Shown piece after piece: positions 44,820 through 53,445 of a DNA stretch of 64,000 nucleotides. This DNA comes from Amycolatopsis jiangsuensis (GTDB lineage Bacteria > Actinomycetota > Actinomycetes > Mycobacteriales > Pseudonocardiaceae). The position numbers were made by a program, and so were the translations under genes. Location: contig NZ_JACHMG010000001.1 of NCBI RefSeq assembly GCF_014204865.1, positions 372,001 through 436,000 on the forward strand, read 5' to 3'. The notes below the pieces were generated by a model. It worked only from the letters and a program-made list of their open reading frames with translations, did no database searches and was not told the DNA's origin. Numbering within the stretch: position 1 is the stretch's first letter; each line of letters begins with the position of its first letter.

Positions 44820-45922
44820 CCGGCCTCGACACGCTCCTGGCGGACATCGAAACCCTGGTGTGCTGCGAATCGCCGTCCGAGGACCACGCGTCCGTCGCCC
44901 GGAGCGCGGAGGTGGTGGCGGCGATCGGCCGGCGCCTGCTCGGCGTGGAGCCGGAGTTCGTGCGCACCGACGGCTGCACCCATGTGCGCTGGCGTTTCGG
45001 CTCCGGTCCGGCGCGGGTGCTGCTGCTCGGCCACCACGACACCGTGTGGCCGCTGGGTTCGCTCACGACCCACCCGTTTTCGGTACAGGACGGCGTGTTG
45101 CGCGGGCCCGGCTGCTTCGACATGAAGGCGGGCGTGGTGATGGCCCTGCACGCCGCGGCGGCGTTGGAGGACCGTGCTGGCCTGACGATCCTCGTGACCG
45201 GAGACGAGGAGATCGGCTCCCCGCGTTCGCGGCCGTTGATCGAGGAGGAAGCCCGCGGCTGTGCCGCGACGTTCGTCCTCGAAGCGTCCGGTGACGGCGG
45301 AGCGTTGAAGTGCCGGCGCAAAGGCGTTTCCCTGTACCGGATCGAGATCACCGGACGCGCCGCGCACGCGGGTCTCGAACCGGAGAAGGGGATCAACGCC
45401 GGCATCGAGGTCGCACACCAGATCCTCGCGGTGGCGGGCCTCGCCGACGGCGAGCGGGGCACGACCGTGGTGCCCACCGCGCTTTCGGCCGGTACGACGA
45501 CGAACACGGTGCCGGCCGCGGCCGGTGTCGCGGTGGACGTCCGTGCCTGGGACGCCGCGGAACAGGAGCGCGTGGACCGGGCGGTTCGCAGTCTGCAGCC
45601 GGTAGTCGCCGGCGCCCGGATCCGGATCGAGGGCGGGATCAACCGGCCGCCACTGGAGGCGTCCGCCTCGTCTGGTCTGTTCGAGCTGGCCGGGAAACTG
45701 GCGGCGGACCTCGGACTCGAGCCACTCACCTCGGCCTCGGTCGGCGGCGCCTCGGACGGCAACTTCACCGGCGGGCTCGGGGTTCCGACGCTGGACGGCC
45801 TCGGCGCGGTGGGCGGCGGCGCGCACGCCGAGGCCGAGCACGTGCTCGTGGCCGAGCTGCCCCGGCGCACGGCGTTGCTGACGGCGCTCACGAAAACCGT
45901 GTTGGGCGGGGGAAATGACTGA
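44816..45922 (+). CDS. M20-family metallopeptidase/deacylase (CPG2/ArgE-like)
   Basis: A 368-residue zinc hydrolase with the intact M20A site: HxD in LLGHHDTVWPLG (H73, D75), bridging D102 in FDMKAG, catalytic E131 and ligand E132 in TGDEEIGS, and the final His in GGGAHAEAEHV. An internal lid domain is at about 175-285. In this setting, next to a GNAT enzyme and a racemase, it most likely hydrolyses N-succinyl- or N-acyl-L-amino acids to the free L-amino acid. The GTG start overlaps the upstream TGA (GTGA). Confidence 0.9.
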   Translation: MTGLDTLLADIETLVCCESPSEDHASVARSAEVVAAIGRRLLGVEPEFVRTDGCTHVRWRFGSGPARVLLLGHHDTVWPLGSLTTHPFSVQDGVLRGPGCFDMKAGVVMALHAAAALEDRAGLTILVTGDEEIGSPRSRPLIEEEARGCAATFVLEASGDGGALKCRRKGVSLYRIEITGRAAHAGLEPEKGINAGIEVAHQILAVAGLADGERGTTVVPTALSAGTTTNTVPAAAGVAVDVRAWDAAEQERVDRAVRSLQPVVAGARIRIEGGINRPPLEASASSGLFELAGKLAADLGLEPLTSASVGGASDGNFTGGLGVPTLDGLGAVGGGAHAEAEHVLVAELPRRTALLTALTKTVLGGGND

Positions 45923-46784
45923 CTTGGTACGGGACGCCTCGGTACGCGACGAGGCGGAGGCGGCGGCTGCTGCCGCGGCCTCCGCGTCGGGGGTGGCGAT
46001 CCGGGAGCTGTCCGACCTCGCCGACCTCACCGCGGTGTGCCGCCTGCTCGACTCGATCTGGCGGCCCGCCCCGGACAGCCGGCCGGTGACCACGGAGCTG
46101 CTGCGGGCGATGTCCTCGGCCGGCAACTACGTGTCGGGCGCCTACGACGGCGATGCGCTGCTGGGTGCCTGCTTCGGGTTCTTCGGGCCGCCGTCGAAAG
46201 GACTGCACAGCCACATCGCCGGCGTCGCCCCGGAAGGACTCGGCCGCGGCCTCGGCTTCGCGCTCAAACAGCACCAGCGTGCCTGGGCGCTGCGCCAGGA
46301 CGTCACGAGGATCTCCTGGACGTTCGATCCGCTGGTGCGCCGCAACGCGCACTTCAACCTGAGCAAGCTCGGTGCCCGTGCGGCGGCCTACCTCCCCGAT
46401 TTCTACGGTCCGATGCACGACAGCATCAACGGGGCCACGCCCACCGACCGGCTCCTGATCGCCTGGGACCTCACCAGCGCGTCCGCCCGCGCCGCGGCGC
46501 TCGGCGATCCGCCGCACGAGGACGCGGCCGCGCTCCGGCGCCACGGCGCGGAGGCTGCGCTGTCGGCCGGTGCGGACGGCGGGCCGGTGACCGGACCGGC
46601 CGGCGCGCCGACCGTGCTGGTCGCGGTGCCCTCGGACATCGAGGCGCTGCGGCGGACCGACCCGCCGCTGGCGCTGTCGTGGCGGAGCGCGCTGGGCGAG
46701 GTGCTGTCCGGGTTGCTGGCGGACGGGGCCGTGGTCACCGGATTCGACCGGGCCGGCTGGTACGTGCTGACGAAGAAGGAGTGA
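45915..46784 (+). CDS. GNAT-family acyltransferase, probable amino-acid N-succinyltransferase
   Basis: A 289-residue GNAT protein of the COG3375-like group. The acyl-CoA binding motif lies around GVAPEGLGRGLGFALKQHQ, preceded by YVSGAYDGDALLGACFGF and followed by ISWTFDPLVRRNAHFNLSKLGA, a block characteristic of this subgroup. It overlaps the M20 gene by 8 bp and is followed 2 bp later by the racemase. In the Geobacillus pathway described by the Gerlt group, a GNAT protein beside the N-succinylamino-acid racemase succinylates D-amino acids; the same role is inferred here. Confidence 0.85.
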   Translation: MTDLVRDASVRDEAEAAAAAAASASGVAIRELSDLADLTAVCRLLDSIWRPAPDSRPVTTELLRAMSSAGNYVSGAYDGDALLGACFGFFGPPSKGLHSHIAGVAPEGLGRGLGFALKQHQRAWALRQDVTRISWTFDPLVRRNAHFNLSKLGARAAAYLPDFYGPMHDSINGATPTDRLLIAWDLTSASARAAALGDPPHEDAAALRRHGAEAALSAGADGGPVTGPAGAPTVLVAVPSDIEALRRTDPPLALSWRSALGEVLSGLLADGAVVTGFDRAGWYVLTKKE

Positions 46785-46786
46785 TC

Positions 46787-47893
46787 GTGAAACTCGATGG
46801 GGTCGAGCTGCTGCGGGTCCGGATGCCGCTGGTGGCGCCGTTCCGGACGTCGTTCGGTACGCAGGACGTCCGGGACGTGCTGCTGGTGCGGGTGGTGACC
46901 TCGGCGGGGGAGGGCTGGGGCGAGTGCGTGACGATGGCCGATCCGCTGTACTCGTCGGAATACGTGGACGGCGCCGAGCACGTGCTGCGCACCTTCCTCG
47001 TACCGGCGCTGCTGCGGGCAGGCGAGCTGACCGCGAACAAGGTCGCCCCGCTGCTGGCCCCGTTCAAGGGCCACCGGATGGCCAAGGGCGCGCTGGAGAT
47101 GGCCGTGCTGGACGCCGAGCTGCGCGCACACGGGATGTCCTTCGCGAACGCACTGGGGTCCACTGTGGACTCCGTGCCGTGCGGGGTGTCGATCGGGATC
47201 ATGGACTCGATCCCGCAGCTGCTCGACGCGGTCGGCGGCTACCTCGACGCCGGGTACCTGCGGATCAAGCTGAAGATCGAGCCCGGCTGGGACGTCGAGC
47301 CGGTGCGCGCGGTCCGGGAGCGCTTCGGCGACGACGTGCTGCTGCAGGTGGACGCCAACACCGCCTACACCCTCTCCGACGTGGCGCAGCTGCAGCGCCT
47401 GGACCCGTTCGGGCTGCTGCTGATCGAGCAGCCGATGGAGGAGGAGGACGTGCGCGGGCACGCCGAGCTCGCCCGGCACCTGCGCACGCCGATCTGCCTG
47501 GACGAGTCCATCGTCTCGGCCCGCTCGGCCGCGGACGCGATCGCGCTCGGCGCCTGCCGGATCGTGAACATCAAACCCGGCCGGGTCGGCGGCTACCTGG
47601 AGGCGCGGCGGGTGCACGACGTCTGCGCCGCGCACGGCGTGCCGGTGTGGTGCGGCGGGATGATCGAGACCGGGCTGGGCCGGGCGGCCAACGTCGCGCT
47701 CGCCTCGCTGCCGGGCTTCACCCTGCCCGGCGACACCTCGGCTTCGGACCGGTTCTACCGCACCGACATCACCGAGCCGTTCGTGCTGGCCGACGGGCGG
47801 CTGCCGGTGCCGTCCGGGCCCGGCCTCGGGGTCACGCCGATCCCGGCGAAGCTCGCCGAGGTGACGACCCGCAAGGAGTGGCTGAATTCGTAG
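46787..47893 (+). CDS. N-succinylamino-acid racemase / o-succinylbenzoate-synthase-family enzyme
   Basis: A 368-residue enolase-superfamily enzyme. All mechanistic residues sit at the numbering known for the Amycolatopsis N-acylamino-acid racemase: K161/K163 in RIKLKIEPG, metal ligands D189, E214 and D239, and K263 in NIKPGRVGG. The sequence matches that enzyme nearly throughout from memory, e.g. VPVWCGGMIETGLGRAANVA. Related proteins may also make o-succinylbenzoate for menaquinone, but no men genes are near and the neighbours are amino-acid acylation enzymes, so racemisation of N-succinyl-amino acids is favoured. GTG start with AAGAAGGAG upstream. Confidence 0.93.
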   Translation: MKLDGVELLRVRMPLVAPFRTSFGTQDVRDVLLVRVVTSAGEGWGECVTMADPLYSSEYVDGAEHVLRTFLVPALLRAGELTANKVAPLLAPFKGHRMAKGALEMAVLDAELRAHGMSFANALGSTVDSVPCGVSIGIMDSIPQLLDAVGGYLDAGYLRIKLKIEPGWDVEPVRAVRERFGDDVLLQVDANTAYTLSDVAQLQRLDPFGLLLIEQPMEEEDVRGHAELARHLRTPICLDESIVSARSAADAIALGACRIVNIKPGRVGGYLEARRVHDVCAAHGVPVWCGGMIETGLGRAANVALASLPGFTLPGDTSASDRFYRTDITEPFVLADGRLPVPSGPGLGVTPIPAKLAEVTTRKEWLNS

Positions 47894-47966
47894 CCTCCGA
47901 CCACTTCGGTGCTAGATTCGGTGCGATCGGACCAACCCGGTTCGATGTGACCGCGGTTACCTTCGG

Positions 47967-49646
47967 GTGGTGCTCACGCCGGTGCCCGTCAAGCCCCACA
48001 CCAGCCTGGCGCGCGTTCTCGACGATCTCGGGGGCGTGCTGCTGGAACCGGTCGCGGGTGTGCGCAGTTCGCGGCGGCGCCTCGGCGGGGTGGTCATCCA
48101 CGATCCGCTGGACACCGGGCAGCCGCCCGCCCACGCGGTGGTGCTGGGCGTCGGTGTGCGGGAACCCGACGACCTCGTCCGGCTCCTGCACGGCTACGGC
48201 GAGCAGGGCGCGGCGGCGCTCGTCGTCCGGCTGCCGGTCGAGCCGACTCCGCAGGTGCGGCGTGCCGCGGAGAAGTCGGGGGTCGCGCTGCTCGGCCTGG
48301 CCGGCGGTGCGTCGTGGGCGCAGCTCGCCGCGCTGCTGCGCACCCTTCTCGCCGAGGGCGACGTCGGCGAGAGCGCTCCGCAGACGCTGGGCGGGGTGCC
48401 GTCCGGGGATCTGTTCGCGGTGGCCAACGCGGTCGCGGCGCTGTTGGACGGGCCGGTGACCATCGAGGACGGATCCTCGCGGGTGCTGGCGTTCTCCGGA
48501 CGGCAGGACGAGGCCGACGACGGGCGCGTCGAGACGATCCTGGGCCGGCAGGTGCCGCCCCGCTACACCCGCGGCCTGGAGCGCGCCGGCGTCTTCGAGC
48601 GGCTCTACCGCGAACCGGGGCCGGTGTACGTGGATCCGGCGGACCAGGACTTCGCGATGGCCGTGCCGAGGGTCGCGATCGCGGTCCGTGCGGGCGACGA
48701 AGTCCTCGGGTCGATCTGGGCGGCCGTGCCCGGGCCGCTCAGCGCGGAACGCACCCAGGCACTCGTCGACGCGTCGAAGGTCGTCGCGCTGCACCTGCTG
48801 CGGCTGCGCGCGGGCGCGGACGTGGAACGCCGGTTGCGCACGGACCTGGTGAGCACTGCGCTGGAGGGCGGCCCGTCGGCGCCCGAGTCGATCGCGCGGC
48901 TCGGCCTGCTCGGCCAGCCGGCGACCGTACTGGCGATGGGGGTGGCCGGCGCTCCGTCGGCCACGCCCGAGGACGACGTGCGCCGGGCGGCCGACCGCCA
49001 GCGGCTCGCGGACGCGCTGGCCATGCACCTGGGCGCGGTCCAGCCGCGGTCGGCGGTCGCGCTGGTGGGCGACGTCGCGTACGGCATCGTGCCGATGCCG
49101 GACGGTCCCGAGGACCGGGCGGAGCGCGCCGTGCGCCTGGCCTCGGCCTTCCTCGAGCGCACCGGGCACCGCACCGCCGCGGCGATCGGCATCGGCCCGC
49201 CGGCCTCGGACGGGTCCGGTCTCCGGCGTTCCCGGGACGGCGCGGACCGGGCGCTGCGGGTCCTGCTGGCGCACGACGGCGTCCGCCGGGTGGCGACCGC
49301 GGCCGACGTCCACGTGGACGCGCTGATGCTGGAGCTGGCCGACCTCGCCGCGGCCCGCGGGGACGAGGTGGCCGGCCCGGTGGCCCGGCTGCAGGAGTAC
49401 GACGCGCGCCACCAGTCCCAGCTGGTGCACACGCTGCGCTGCTGGCTCGACGCCTTCGGCGACGTGGTGGCCGCCTCGGCGATGGCCTACGTGCATCCGA
49501 ACACGTTCCGCTACCGGCTGCGCCGGCTGGCCGAGGTGGGCGGGATCGACCTGGACGACCCGGAACAGCGCTTCGCCGCGATGCTGCAGCTGCGCCTGCT
49601 GCCGAAACCCGCGGCGGGTTCCGGCACCGCGTCCGGCGAGTCCTGA
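47967..49646 (+). CDS. PucR-family transcriptional regulator
   Basis: A 559-residue regulator: N-terminal PucR ligand domain (about 10-130), a central GGDEF-like/GAF-like region (about 150-400), and the C-terminal PucR helix-turn-helix (AMAYVHPNTFRYRLRRLAEVGGIDL). PucR proteins often activate amino-acid, purine or amide catabolism. Located 73 bp behind the racemase in the same direction, it probably senses a D-amino acid or acyl-amino acid and acts at the TCGTCGG palindromes at 43268 and 49962. Two adjacent GTG codons (47967, 47970) are possible starts; no ribosome site is evident. Confidence 0.88.
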   Translation: MVLTPVPVKPHTSLARVLDDLGGVLLEPVAGVRSSRRRLGGVVIHDPLDTGQPPAHAVVLGVGVREPDDLVRLLHGYGEQGAAALVVRLPVEPTPQVRRAAEKSGVALLGLAGGASWAQLAALLRTLLAEGDVGESAPQTLGGVPSGDLFAVANAVAALLDGPVTIEDGSSRVLAFSGRQDEADDGRVETILGRQVPPRYTRGLERAGVFERLYREPGPVYVDPADQDFAMAVPRVAIAVRAGDEVLGSIWAAVPGPLSAERTQALVDASKVVALHLLRLRAGADVERRLRTDLVSTALEGGPSAPESIARLGLLGQPATVLAMGVAGAPSATPEDDVRRAADRQRLADALAMHLGAVQPRSAVALVGDVAYGIVPMPDGPEDRAERAVRLASAFLERTGHRTAAAIGIGPPASDGSGLRRSRDGADRALRVLLAHDGVRRVATAADVHVDALMLELADLAAARGDEVAGPVARLQEYDARHQSQLVHTLRCWLDAFGDVVAASAMAYVHPNTFRYRLRRLAEVGGIDLDDPEQRFAAMLQLRLLPKPAAGSGTASGES

Positions 49647-49789
49647 GGGCAAGCCCGTTCCCATCCCGCCGGTCCGGTGTGGACGGAAGGAGTGTCCGAT
49701 GCGGACAACGGAGATCACCGGCCGGGCGGCCGTGCCCGGCTCGAGTGTCCTGCTGCCCGGTACCGGTGGGCGGGGCCGCGGCGGCGGAC

Positions 49790-49945
49790 CTGCTGCTTCG
49801 ACGTGAGGGAGTACGCCGACGGCGGCCGGTACGCGGTCGCGGTGTTCGCCCAGGCGCGGGACGCGGGTGCCCGAGCGCGACGCGTTTCCCCGGTTCGCCC
49901 GTGCGGCCGAGGCGCTGCGGGGCGGAGTTCCGTCCGCCGGGCCCG
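49790..49945 (+). pseudogene. Possible fragment of a class A beta-lactamase-like serine hydrolase
   Basis: Within the 496-bp gap after the PucR gene, one frame reads CFDVREYADGGRYAVAVFAQARDAG and, after a one-base shift, VPERDAFPRFARAAEALRGGVP. Together these resemble the last strand and terminal helix of class A-type serine hydrolases. No active-site part remains. Identification is tentative. The rest of the gap holds the promoter region of the peptidase fusion. Confidence 0.35.
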
Positions 49946-49961
49946 AATGTCCGGGCGGGTC

Positions 49962-50005
49962 TCGTCGGTTCGGACGAACCCGCGGCCACTCCGGCGGCCT
50001 AGCAT
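49962..50005 (+). promoter_or_regulatory. Operator/promoter of the S9-S12 fusion gene (predicted)
   Basis: TCGTCGGTTCGGACGA (49962-49977) matches the core at 43268-43283 at 14 of 16 positions. A -10-like TAGCAT lies 22 bp further on (50000-50005), against 23 bp at the other site. The transcript would have a leader of about 130 nt before the ATG at 50143. Confidence 0.55.
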
Positions 50006-50142
50006 GGCGGAACCCGATCGCGAGGAGGGGGACCTGCCCGGATCCTGGCGAGTTCGCCTGCCGGTGCGAACGCCGGCCGCCCGGTTCCCGTGCACCGGCC
50101 GCAGAAATCCCGTATGAGCATCCACTCGAGGAGGAGCCCCGC

Positions 50143-53100
50143 ATGACCCGGCGTGTCCGCATCGACGACCTGACCGCGCTCGAAATCCCGGCGGAGCCGG
50201 CGCTGTCCCCGGACGGCAGCCGCATCGTCTACGTCCTGCGGACCGCCGACGAGGAGGCCGATCGCGACACCCGTGCGTTGTGGCAGGTCCCGGCCGCCGG
50301 CGGGGAAGCGCGGCGGCTGACCCGCGGTCCGGGCGACGCCGCCCCCGCATGGTCCCCGGACGGCAGGCGGATCGCCTTCGTGCGGGCCCAGGACGGCCCG
50401 GGCCAGGTGTGGCTGCTGCCCGCCGACGGCGGTGAGCCGGAGCAGGTCACCACACTCCCGCTCGGCGCGGGCAGCCCGGTGTGGCGTCCGGACGGCGGGG
50501 CGCTCGCCTTCTCCGCCCCGGTCGACTCGGCGGCCGAGCCGGGGGAGGACGACCCCGCCAGGGCGACCGTGCCGGTGGTCGCCGGACGGTTGGAGTACAA
50601 GGCCGACGGCGCGGGCCTGCTGCGTACGGTGCGCAGCCACCTGCACGTCCTCGACGTCGCCACCGGCGAGGTCCGCCAGGTCACCTCGGGCGACTGGAAC
50701 GCGGGCACGCCCGCCTGGTCCCCGGACGGCAGCCTGCTGGCCTTCTCCGCGGCCCTCGACCCGCGTGCCGATCTCACCCTCCGTTCCGCCGCTTACGTTC
50801 TCGACCAGGCCGACCGCCTGGCGGAGCCTCGCCTCGTCGGCTCCGACGAGGGCGTCGCCGGAGCCGTGACCTGGACCGCCGACGGCAGCGCGCTGCTGGT
50901 CGTCGGCCGCGCGGACCCGAGGCCGGGGCATGCCGGTCTGCTGCGGGTGCCGCTCGACGGCGGGGAGACCACCGATCTCGCCGCGTCCCTCGATCGCAAC
51001 GTCATGCCGGGCGGGCCGGCCTATCCCGGCGGGCTGCCGCAGCTGACCGGCGACGGCCGCACCGTCCTGTTCTGCGTCCGCGATCGTGGCTGCACGCACC
51101 TGTACGCGGTCGATGTCGAGGGCGGCGCGCCGCGGCTGGTCGCCGGCGGCGCCGGCACCACGGTCGCGGGCCTTTCCGTCGTCGGCGACACGGCTGCCCT
51201 CACGCTGGCGACGCCGACCTCGTACGGGGAAGTCGCCATCGTCGCCACCGTCGCCGGTGGGAAGGTGGAGGTCCGCACTCGGCACAGCCTCGCCGACGTC
51301 GAGTTGTTCGCACACGAGGAACGGGAGTTCACCGTGTCGGACGGCACGGTCGTGCAGGGCTGGCTACTGCGCGATCCGGCCCGCACCGGCCCGCTCCCGC
51401 TGCTGCTCGACATCCACGGCGGGCCGCACAACGCCTGGAACGCCACGGCCGACGCCGTGCACCTCTACCACCAGGAACTCGCCGGCCGCGGCTGGGCCGT
51501 GTTGCTGCTGAACCCCCGCGGCAGCGACGGGTACGGCGAAGCATTCTTCACCGCCGGGGTCGGCGGCTGGGGCACCGCGGACGCACGCGATTTCCTCGAA
51601 CCGCTCGATCAGCTGGTCGCGGAAGGGACCGCGGACGCGGAGCGGCTCGCGGTGGCCGGGTACAGCTACGGCGGCTTCATGACCTGCTACCTGACCAGCC
51701 GGGACGACCGGTTCGCCGCGGCGGTCGCCGGCGGGGTGGTCAGCGACCTGGTGAGCATGGCCGGGACGTCCGACGCCGGGCATTACCTCGACGTCGCCGA
51801 ACTGGGCGGGGCGGACGCCGCGAACTCGCCGCTGGCGCAGGTGGGACAGGTGCGCACACCGACGCTCGTCGTGCACGGCGCCGAGGACGACCGGTGCCCG
51901 GTGGGGCAGGCCGAACAGTGGTTCTCCGCGCTGCGGGAACGGGAAGTGCCCACTCGCCTGGTGCTCTACCCCGGCGCGTCGCATCTGTTCATCGTGGACG
52001 GGAAGCCCTCGCACCGGATGGACTTCAACCGCCGCGTGCTCGGCTGGGTGGAGCAGTACGCGGCCGGACGGCCGGTGATCGACGCCGCTCACTGGCGGCG
52101 CCGGCTGGCCGAGCTGGCCCGCAAGCACCGCGTTCCCGGTGCGGCGCTGGGCATTCTGCGCCTCGACGAGGAGCAGCCGGTGGTCACGAGCTTCGGCGTG
52201 CTGAGCAAGGCCACCGGGGTCGAGGTGACCGGCGACTCGCTGTTCCAGATCGGTTCGATCAGCAAGGTCTGGACCACCACGGTGATCATGCAGCTCGTCT
52301 CGGAAGGCCTGCTGGACCTGGACGCGCCGGTCACCGACGTGCTGCCGGAGCTGGTCCTGGCCGATCCGGAGGCCGCGAAGGGCGTGACCACGCGGCATCT
52401 GGTGACCCATACGAGCGGCATCGACGGCGACGTCTTCACCGACACCGGCCGCGGTGACGACTGCGTCGAGAAGTACACCGGCCGGCTCGGCGAGGTCACG
52501 CAGAACCACCCACTCGGCGCCACGTTCTCCTACTGCAATTCGGGATTCGTGCTCGCCGGGCGGGTGATCGAGAAGCTGACCGGCAAGACCTGGGACGCGG
52601 CGGTGCGGGAGCGGCTGTTCGCACCGCTGGGCCTGGCGCACACGGTGACGCTGCCGGAGGAAGCGCTGCTGTTCCGCGCCGCGGTGGGGCACATCGCGAC
52701 CGGCGACGAGGAGCCACGTCCGACGCCGGTCTGGACGCTGCCGCGGTCGATGGGCCCGGCCGGGCTGATCAGCGCGTCCGCGGCGGACGTGCTGGCCTTC
52801 GCCCGGCTGCACCTGACCGGTGGCCTCGGCCCGGACGGTGCGCGCGTGCTCGCCGCGGACCAGGCGGCCGCGATGACCGAAAAAGAGGTGGACCTGCCGG
52901 ACAAGGCCACGCTCGGCGACTCCTGGGGCCTGGGCTGGATCCGGTTCCTCTGGGACGGGCAGCTGGTCGTCGGCCACGACGGCGGCACGATCGGCCAGTC
53001 GGCGTTCCTGCGGCTGCTGCCGGAGCAGGGGCTGGCGGTCACGCTGCTCACCAACGGCGGCGACACGGCCGGGCTCTACCGCGAGCTGTTCGGCGAGATC

Positions 53101-53445
53101 TTCGGCGAACTGGCCGGCATCCGGCCGTCCGGTCTGCCGGAACCGTCCGCGGTCCCGCCCGAAGTGGACCTGCGGCCGCACCTCGGGGTCTACGAACGCG
53201 CGTCGGTGCGGACGGAGGTTCTCGAGGGCGAGGACGGCGCGCGGCTGCGGCTGACCCTGAGCGGCCCGCTCGCGGAACTCGATCCGGATCCGGTCACCGA
53301 GTACGAGCTGATTCCGCTGGACGACACGAGGTTCGTGTACCGCGCCCCCGGTGCCAGCGCGTGGACGCCGGTCGTCTTCTACACTCTCGCGACCGGGGAG
53401 CGGTATGTCCACTTCGGAGCGCGGGCGGCCCCGAAGGTGTCCTGA
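50143..53445 (+). CDS. Fusion of S9 acylaminoacyl-peptidase and S12 beta-lactamase/D-aminopeptidase-like domain
   Basis: A 1100-residue protein with two serine hydrolases. Residues 1-390 form a beta-propeller with repeated PAWSPDG(R/S) blades; about 390-645 is the S9 catalytic domain with S508 (AGYSYGGFM), D582/D583 (GAEDDRCP) and H614 (GASHLF). A short link leads into an S12 domain (about 650-1000) with SxxK S705-I-S-K708, YxN Y797-C-N799 and HxG in VGHDGGTIG, then a C-terminal lipocalin-like beta domain. No signal peptide, so it is cytoplasmic. Usual S9C enzymes end near 650 residues. S12 includes D-aminopeptidases and D-esterases, which fits the adjacent D-amino-acid operon. GGAGGAGC precedes the ATG. 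Confidence 0.9.
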   Translation: MTRRVRIDDLTALEIPAEPALSPDGSRIVYVLRTADEEADRDTRALWQVPAAGGEARRLTRGPGDAAPAWSPDGRRIAFVRAQDGPGQVWLLPADGGEPEQVTTLPLGAGSPVWRPDGGALAFSAPVDSAAEPGEDDPARATVPVVAGRLEYKADGAGLLRTVRSHLHVLDVATGEVRQVTSGDWNAGTPAWSPDGSLLAFSAALDPRADLTLRSAAYVLDQADRLAEPRLVGSDEGVAGAVTWTADGSALLVVGRADPRPGHAGLLRVPLDGGETTDLAASLDRNVMPGGPAYPGGLPQLTGDGRTVLFCVRDRGCTHLYAVDVEGGAPRLVAGGAGTTVAGLSVVGDTAALTLATPTSYGEVAIVATVAGGKVEVRTRHSLADVELFAHEEREFTVSDGTVVQGWLLRDPARTGPLPLLLDIHGGPHNAWNATADAVHLYHQELAGRGWAVLLLNPRGSDGYGEAFFTAGVGGWGTADARDFLEPLDQLVAEGTADAERLAVAGYSYGGFMTCYLTSRDDRFAAAVAGGVVSDLVSMAGTSDAGHYLDVAELGGADAANSPLAQVGQVRTPTLVVHGAEDDRCPVGQAEQWFSALREREVPTRLVLYPGASHLFIVDGKPSHRMDFNRRVLGWVEQYAAGRPVIDAAHWRRRLAELARKHRVPGAALGILRLDEEQPVVTSFGVLSKATGVEVTGDSLFQIGSISKVWTTTVIMQLVSEGLLDLDAPVTDVLPELVLADPEAAKGVTTRHLVTHTSGIDGDVFTDTGRGDDCVEKYTGRLGEVTQNHPLGATFSYCNSGFVLAGRVIEKLTGKTWDAAVRERLFAPLGLAHTVTLPEEALLFRAAVGHIATGDEEPRPTPVWTLPRSMGPAGLISASAADVLAFARLHLTGGLGPDGARVLAADQAAAMTEKEVDLPDKATLGDSWGLGWIRFLWDGQLVVGHDGGTIGQSAFLRLLPEQGLAVTLLTNGGDTAGLYRELFGEIFGELAGIRPSGLPEPSAVPPEVDLRPHLGVYERASVRTEVLEGEDGARLRLTLSGPLAELDPDPVTEYELIPLDDTRFVYRAPGASAWTPVVFYTLATGERYVHFGARAAPKVS

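Noticed and set aside
46787..47893. Annotation as menC for menaquinone synthesis
   Set aside because: The family is bifunctional, but no men genes are nearby and the coupled neighbours are GNAT, M20 and D-acylase genes; racemase is the better call.
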